30,900 nucleotides of DNA from Perkinsus chesapeaki (taxonomy: Eukaryota; Perkinsozoa; Perkinsida; Perkinsidae). The position numbers and the translations under genes were made by a program. This document shows positions 29,464 through 30,900 of the stretch, piece after piece. Location: positions 1-30,900 of the forward strand of contig JAAPAO010000431.1 of NCBI GenBank assembly GCA_013115145.1, read 5' to 3'. Position 1 is the first letter of the stretch. The number at the start of each line of letters is the position of its first letter. Under the pieces are notes generated by a model. It was not told where the DNA came from. It was given only the letters and a program-made list of their open reading frames with translations, and searched no databases.

Positions 29464-30831
29464 TCAATTACACACCCAATCAGCATCAAGCCCCGAAGGC
29501 ACTGTTACACTAGCGCCTTTACCATGGTGCTCATCATCGCCAGAATGCACGTCAATGTCTACCACTTGCTCTCCACCAAAATCTAACATCTGTTCGGGCG
29601 GCTGTGGAACAGCCTTTGCCGCGGCCGACAATATACCGCCAGTAGCGTGGGCTAAGTCGTTCTTAGCTTCGGCAGAGGTCTCCCTAATGGGTCCAACTGT
29701 ATAGCAGGATTCACCACTAACAATGATAACACCAACATAAGCACTAGTAAGCTCATTCTCAGATATAGGCGTCACCACCCGTCCTACTCCAGAACATAGT
29801 AATATACTCTCATTAATAGGACGGTTCCCGCGAGTGTCAGGAGGGCTCGTCAAGCCCATAGCCGCCTGGTAGTCATCACCAGCGGCCACAATAGTCCGCC
29901 TGGGAGGTCCCAGAATATGTATCCGATGGGCGTCGGCTCGCTGGTATGCCACAAATGCATTTCCGAGGCCACCAATTGATACAAGCATGACCCCCTCTGG
30001 CAGATGTTGCGCAGCGGGGGTGTGCAGAGTTTTACCAGTACCATCAGAATCGACGCCACAAAGTGCGGCGGCGGCCGCTGCAGCCTCGGCAGCCTGATGA
30101 CCTTGTAGAGCGTCTCGGCGCATCTTCATGAGAGCGGCCTCACTGGGCATCTCAACACGATGATGGTTGTGCTGATCATCGTCAATAGGGTGTTCCGGCC
30201 GCTTTCTTCCGCGGCTGCGGCGACCATCACCATCGTCAACTTCTGCGCGGAGCTCGGCAGCCAATGCCTCGAGGGCAGGGATGTCTCCACCGAGTTGTTC
30301 CAGTCTTAGACGGTCTGATAGGGCTTCTTCAATGGTTTTACGAGTTGGCCCAGAGAATCTTCTTCCTTTGCTGCAGAACCCTCCGACAAATGCCTTCCTC
30401 GAGCGCTGAACTCCCTTGGGTAGAGGAATTCCAGGCAATTCAATTCCCCCTGGAGCGTTACCAGTTCTATCATGGTGTATCACATGTCGTTGTTTCTTAC
30501 GTGGGGGAGGGGTTGTGTTGGCAACCGCAGCTTGAGAGAGCATAGAGTGGGAGAAGCTCTCCATAGTTGCTGCGGCGGCAAGAGCAGCGACCGCCGCTTG
30601 ATCATCCGGGTTTACCCCGTTCGGCCCGGCATCTATCCCAAGATGACCGGTTAGGCCACATACAGCTGCAACTGCGTTCGCTGTTGAAAGGTCGTTGTCC
30701 ATTATGCAGGAAAAGTGCAGGTTCCTAAACTTGCACAAAATGCTTTGTTCTACCGGCCGGACTGAGATCGATGTGAAACGCACGCGCCCGCATAAACGCG
30801 ACAGGGGCGAGCGAGATATTTTTGAGTGCAT
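29464..30831 (-). CDS. Nuclear protein, possibly with a single AP2-like DNA-binding module
   Basis: An intronless 455-codon frame. The ATG at 30831 gives a basic leader; the second ATG at 30702 (MDNDLSTANAVAAVCGLT) may be the true start. There are two basic clusters typical of nuclear signals (PPPRKKQRH and RRSRGRKRPEH). One conserved-looking module reads KGVQRSRKAFVGGF, then SKGRRFSGPTRKTIEEAL, then SDRLRLEQL. This resembles the beta-strands plus helix of an AP2/ERF domain, a DNA-binding fold expanded in alveolates, but it is short and divergent. Alanine-rich and histidine/aspartate-rich linkers follow, with a hydrophobic C-terminal half (VMLVSIGGLGNAFVAYQ, AYVGVIIVSGESCYTVGP). It lies 91 bp from the epimerase ATG on the same strand. 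Being intronless among intron-rich genes is unusual. Confidence 0.6.
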   Translation of the reverse strand: MHSKISRSPLSRLCGRVRFTSISVRPVEQSILCKFRNLHFSCIMDNDLSTANAVAAVCGLTGHLGIDAGPNGVNPDDQAAVAALAAAATMESFSHSMLSQAAVANTTPPPRKKQRHVIHHDRTGNAPGGIELPGIPLPKGVQRSRKAFVGGFCSKGRRFSGPTRKTIEEALSDRLRLEQLGGDIPALEALAAELRAEVDDGDGRRSRGRKRPEHPIDDDQHNHHRVEMPSEAALMKMRRDALQGHQAAEAAAAAAALCGVDSDGTGKTLHTPAAQHLPEGVMLVSIGGLGNAFVAYQRADAHRIHILGPPRRTIVAAGDDYQAAMGLTSPPDTRGNRPINESILLCSGVGRVVTPISENELTSAYVGVIIVSGESCYTVGPIRETSAEAKNDLAHATGGILSAAAKAVPQPPEQMLDFGGEQVVDIDVHSGDDEHHGKGASVTVPSGLDADWVCN

Positions 30832-30900
30832 GGCGATTCACTACGCTCCGTCGAGCGCATCCATTGTCTCGCTCGCCAAGTAACGCTCGTAAGATATCTC
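30832..30900. other. Upstream flank of the minus-strand nuclear-protein gene
   Basis: Only 69 bp are visible; probably promoter or 5' UTR. Confidence 0.3.

Overview
The window is eukaryotic nuclear DNA. Almost every recognisable gene is split by many short GT-AG introns (mostly 40-100 nt), genes lie on both strands, and there are no operons. Intron style, gene density and content (a nuclear poly(A)-binding protein, a PROPPIN-like propeller, an M23 peptidase, leucine-rich-repeat proteins, and a lineage-specific mitochondrial membrane protein) suggest a protist. An alveolate such as Perkinsus is my best guess, but this is inference from style and not a proven assignment.

Layout. 1-265: a tRNA-Arg(TCT) with an enlarged D-loop, and a decayed partial copy of it. 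355-1480 (+): M23 metallopeptidase without a visible start. 2755-3447 (-): uncharacterised gene. 3958-5463 (-): PROPPIN/Atg18-like beta-propeller. 5650-6785 (+): small predicted mitochondrial membrane protein, divergent from the propeller gene over 186 bp. 7215-9369 (+): 12-exon leucine-rich-repeat protein. 9570-10658 (+): PABPN1 homologue, six exons. 11471-13087 (+): uncharacterised, probably mitochondrial. 13490-15024: decayed hAT-like transposase. 15311-18335 (+): large uncharacterised protein ending in leucine-rich repeats. 18336-20844: gene-poor. 20845-21932 (+): secreted, heavily N-glycosylated protein. 22767-22960: truncated copy of that gene's last exon. 22961-25622: gene-poor. 25623-27546 (-): uncharacterised membrane protein with coiled coil. 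27740-29372 (-): glucose-6-phosphate 1-epimerase, nine exons. 29464-30831 (-): intronless nuclear protein, possibly AP2-like.

The most unusual signal is a population of at least 25 perfect or near-perfect inverted repeats whose two arms (6-30 bp) are separated by exactly one nucleotide. Their sequences are unrelated to one another. They occur in intergenic DNA, in introns, in a transposase remnant and once in a coding exon, and are densest at 22.7-25.1 kb. Two sit at apparent breakpoints: one at the edge of the truncated gene copy, one at a reading-frame break in the transposase. They look like footprints of a strand-switching mutation process rather than copies of an element.

Exon models were built by hand from splice signals and reading-frame continuity. 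Models for PABPN1, the epimerase, the 7215-9369 gene, the 5650-6785 gene and the secreted protein close in frame from start to stop. The others have uncertain 5' parts or junctions, as stated in each entry.
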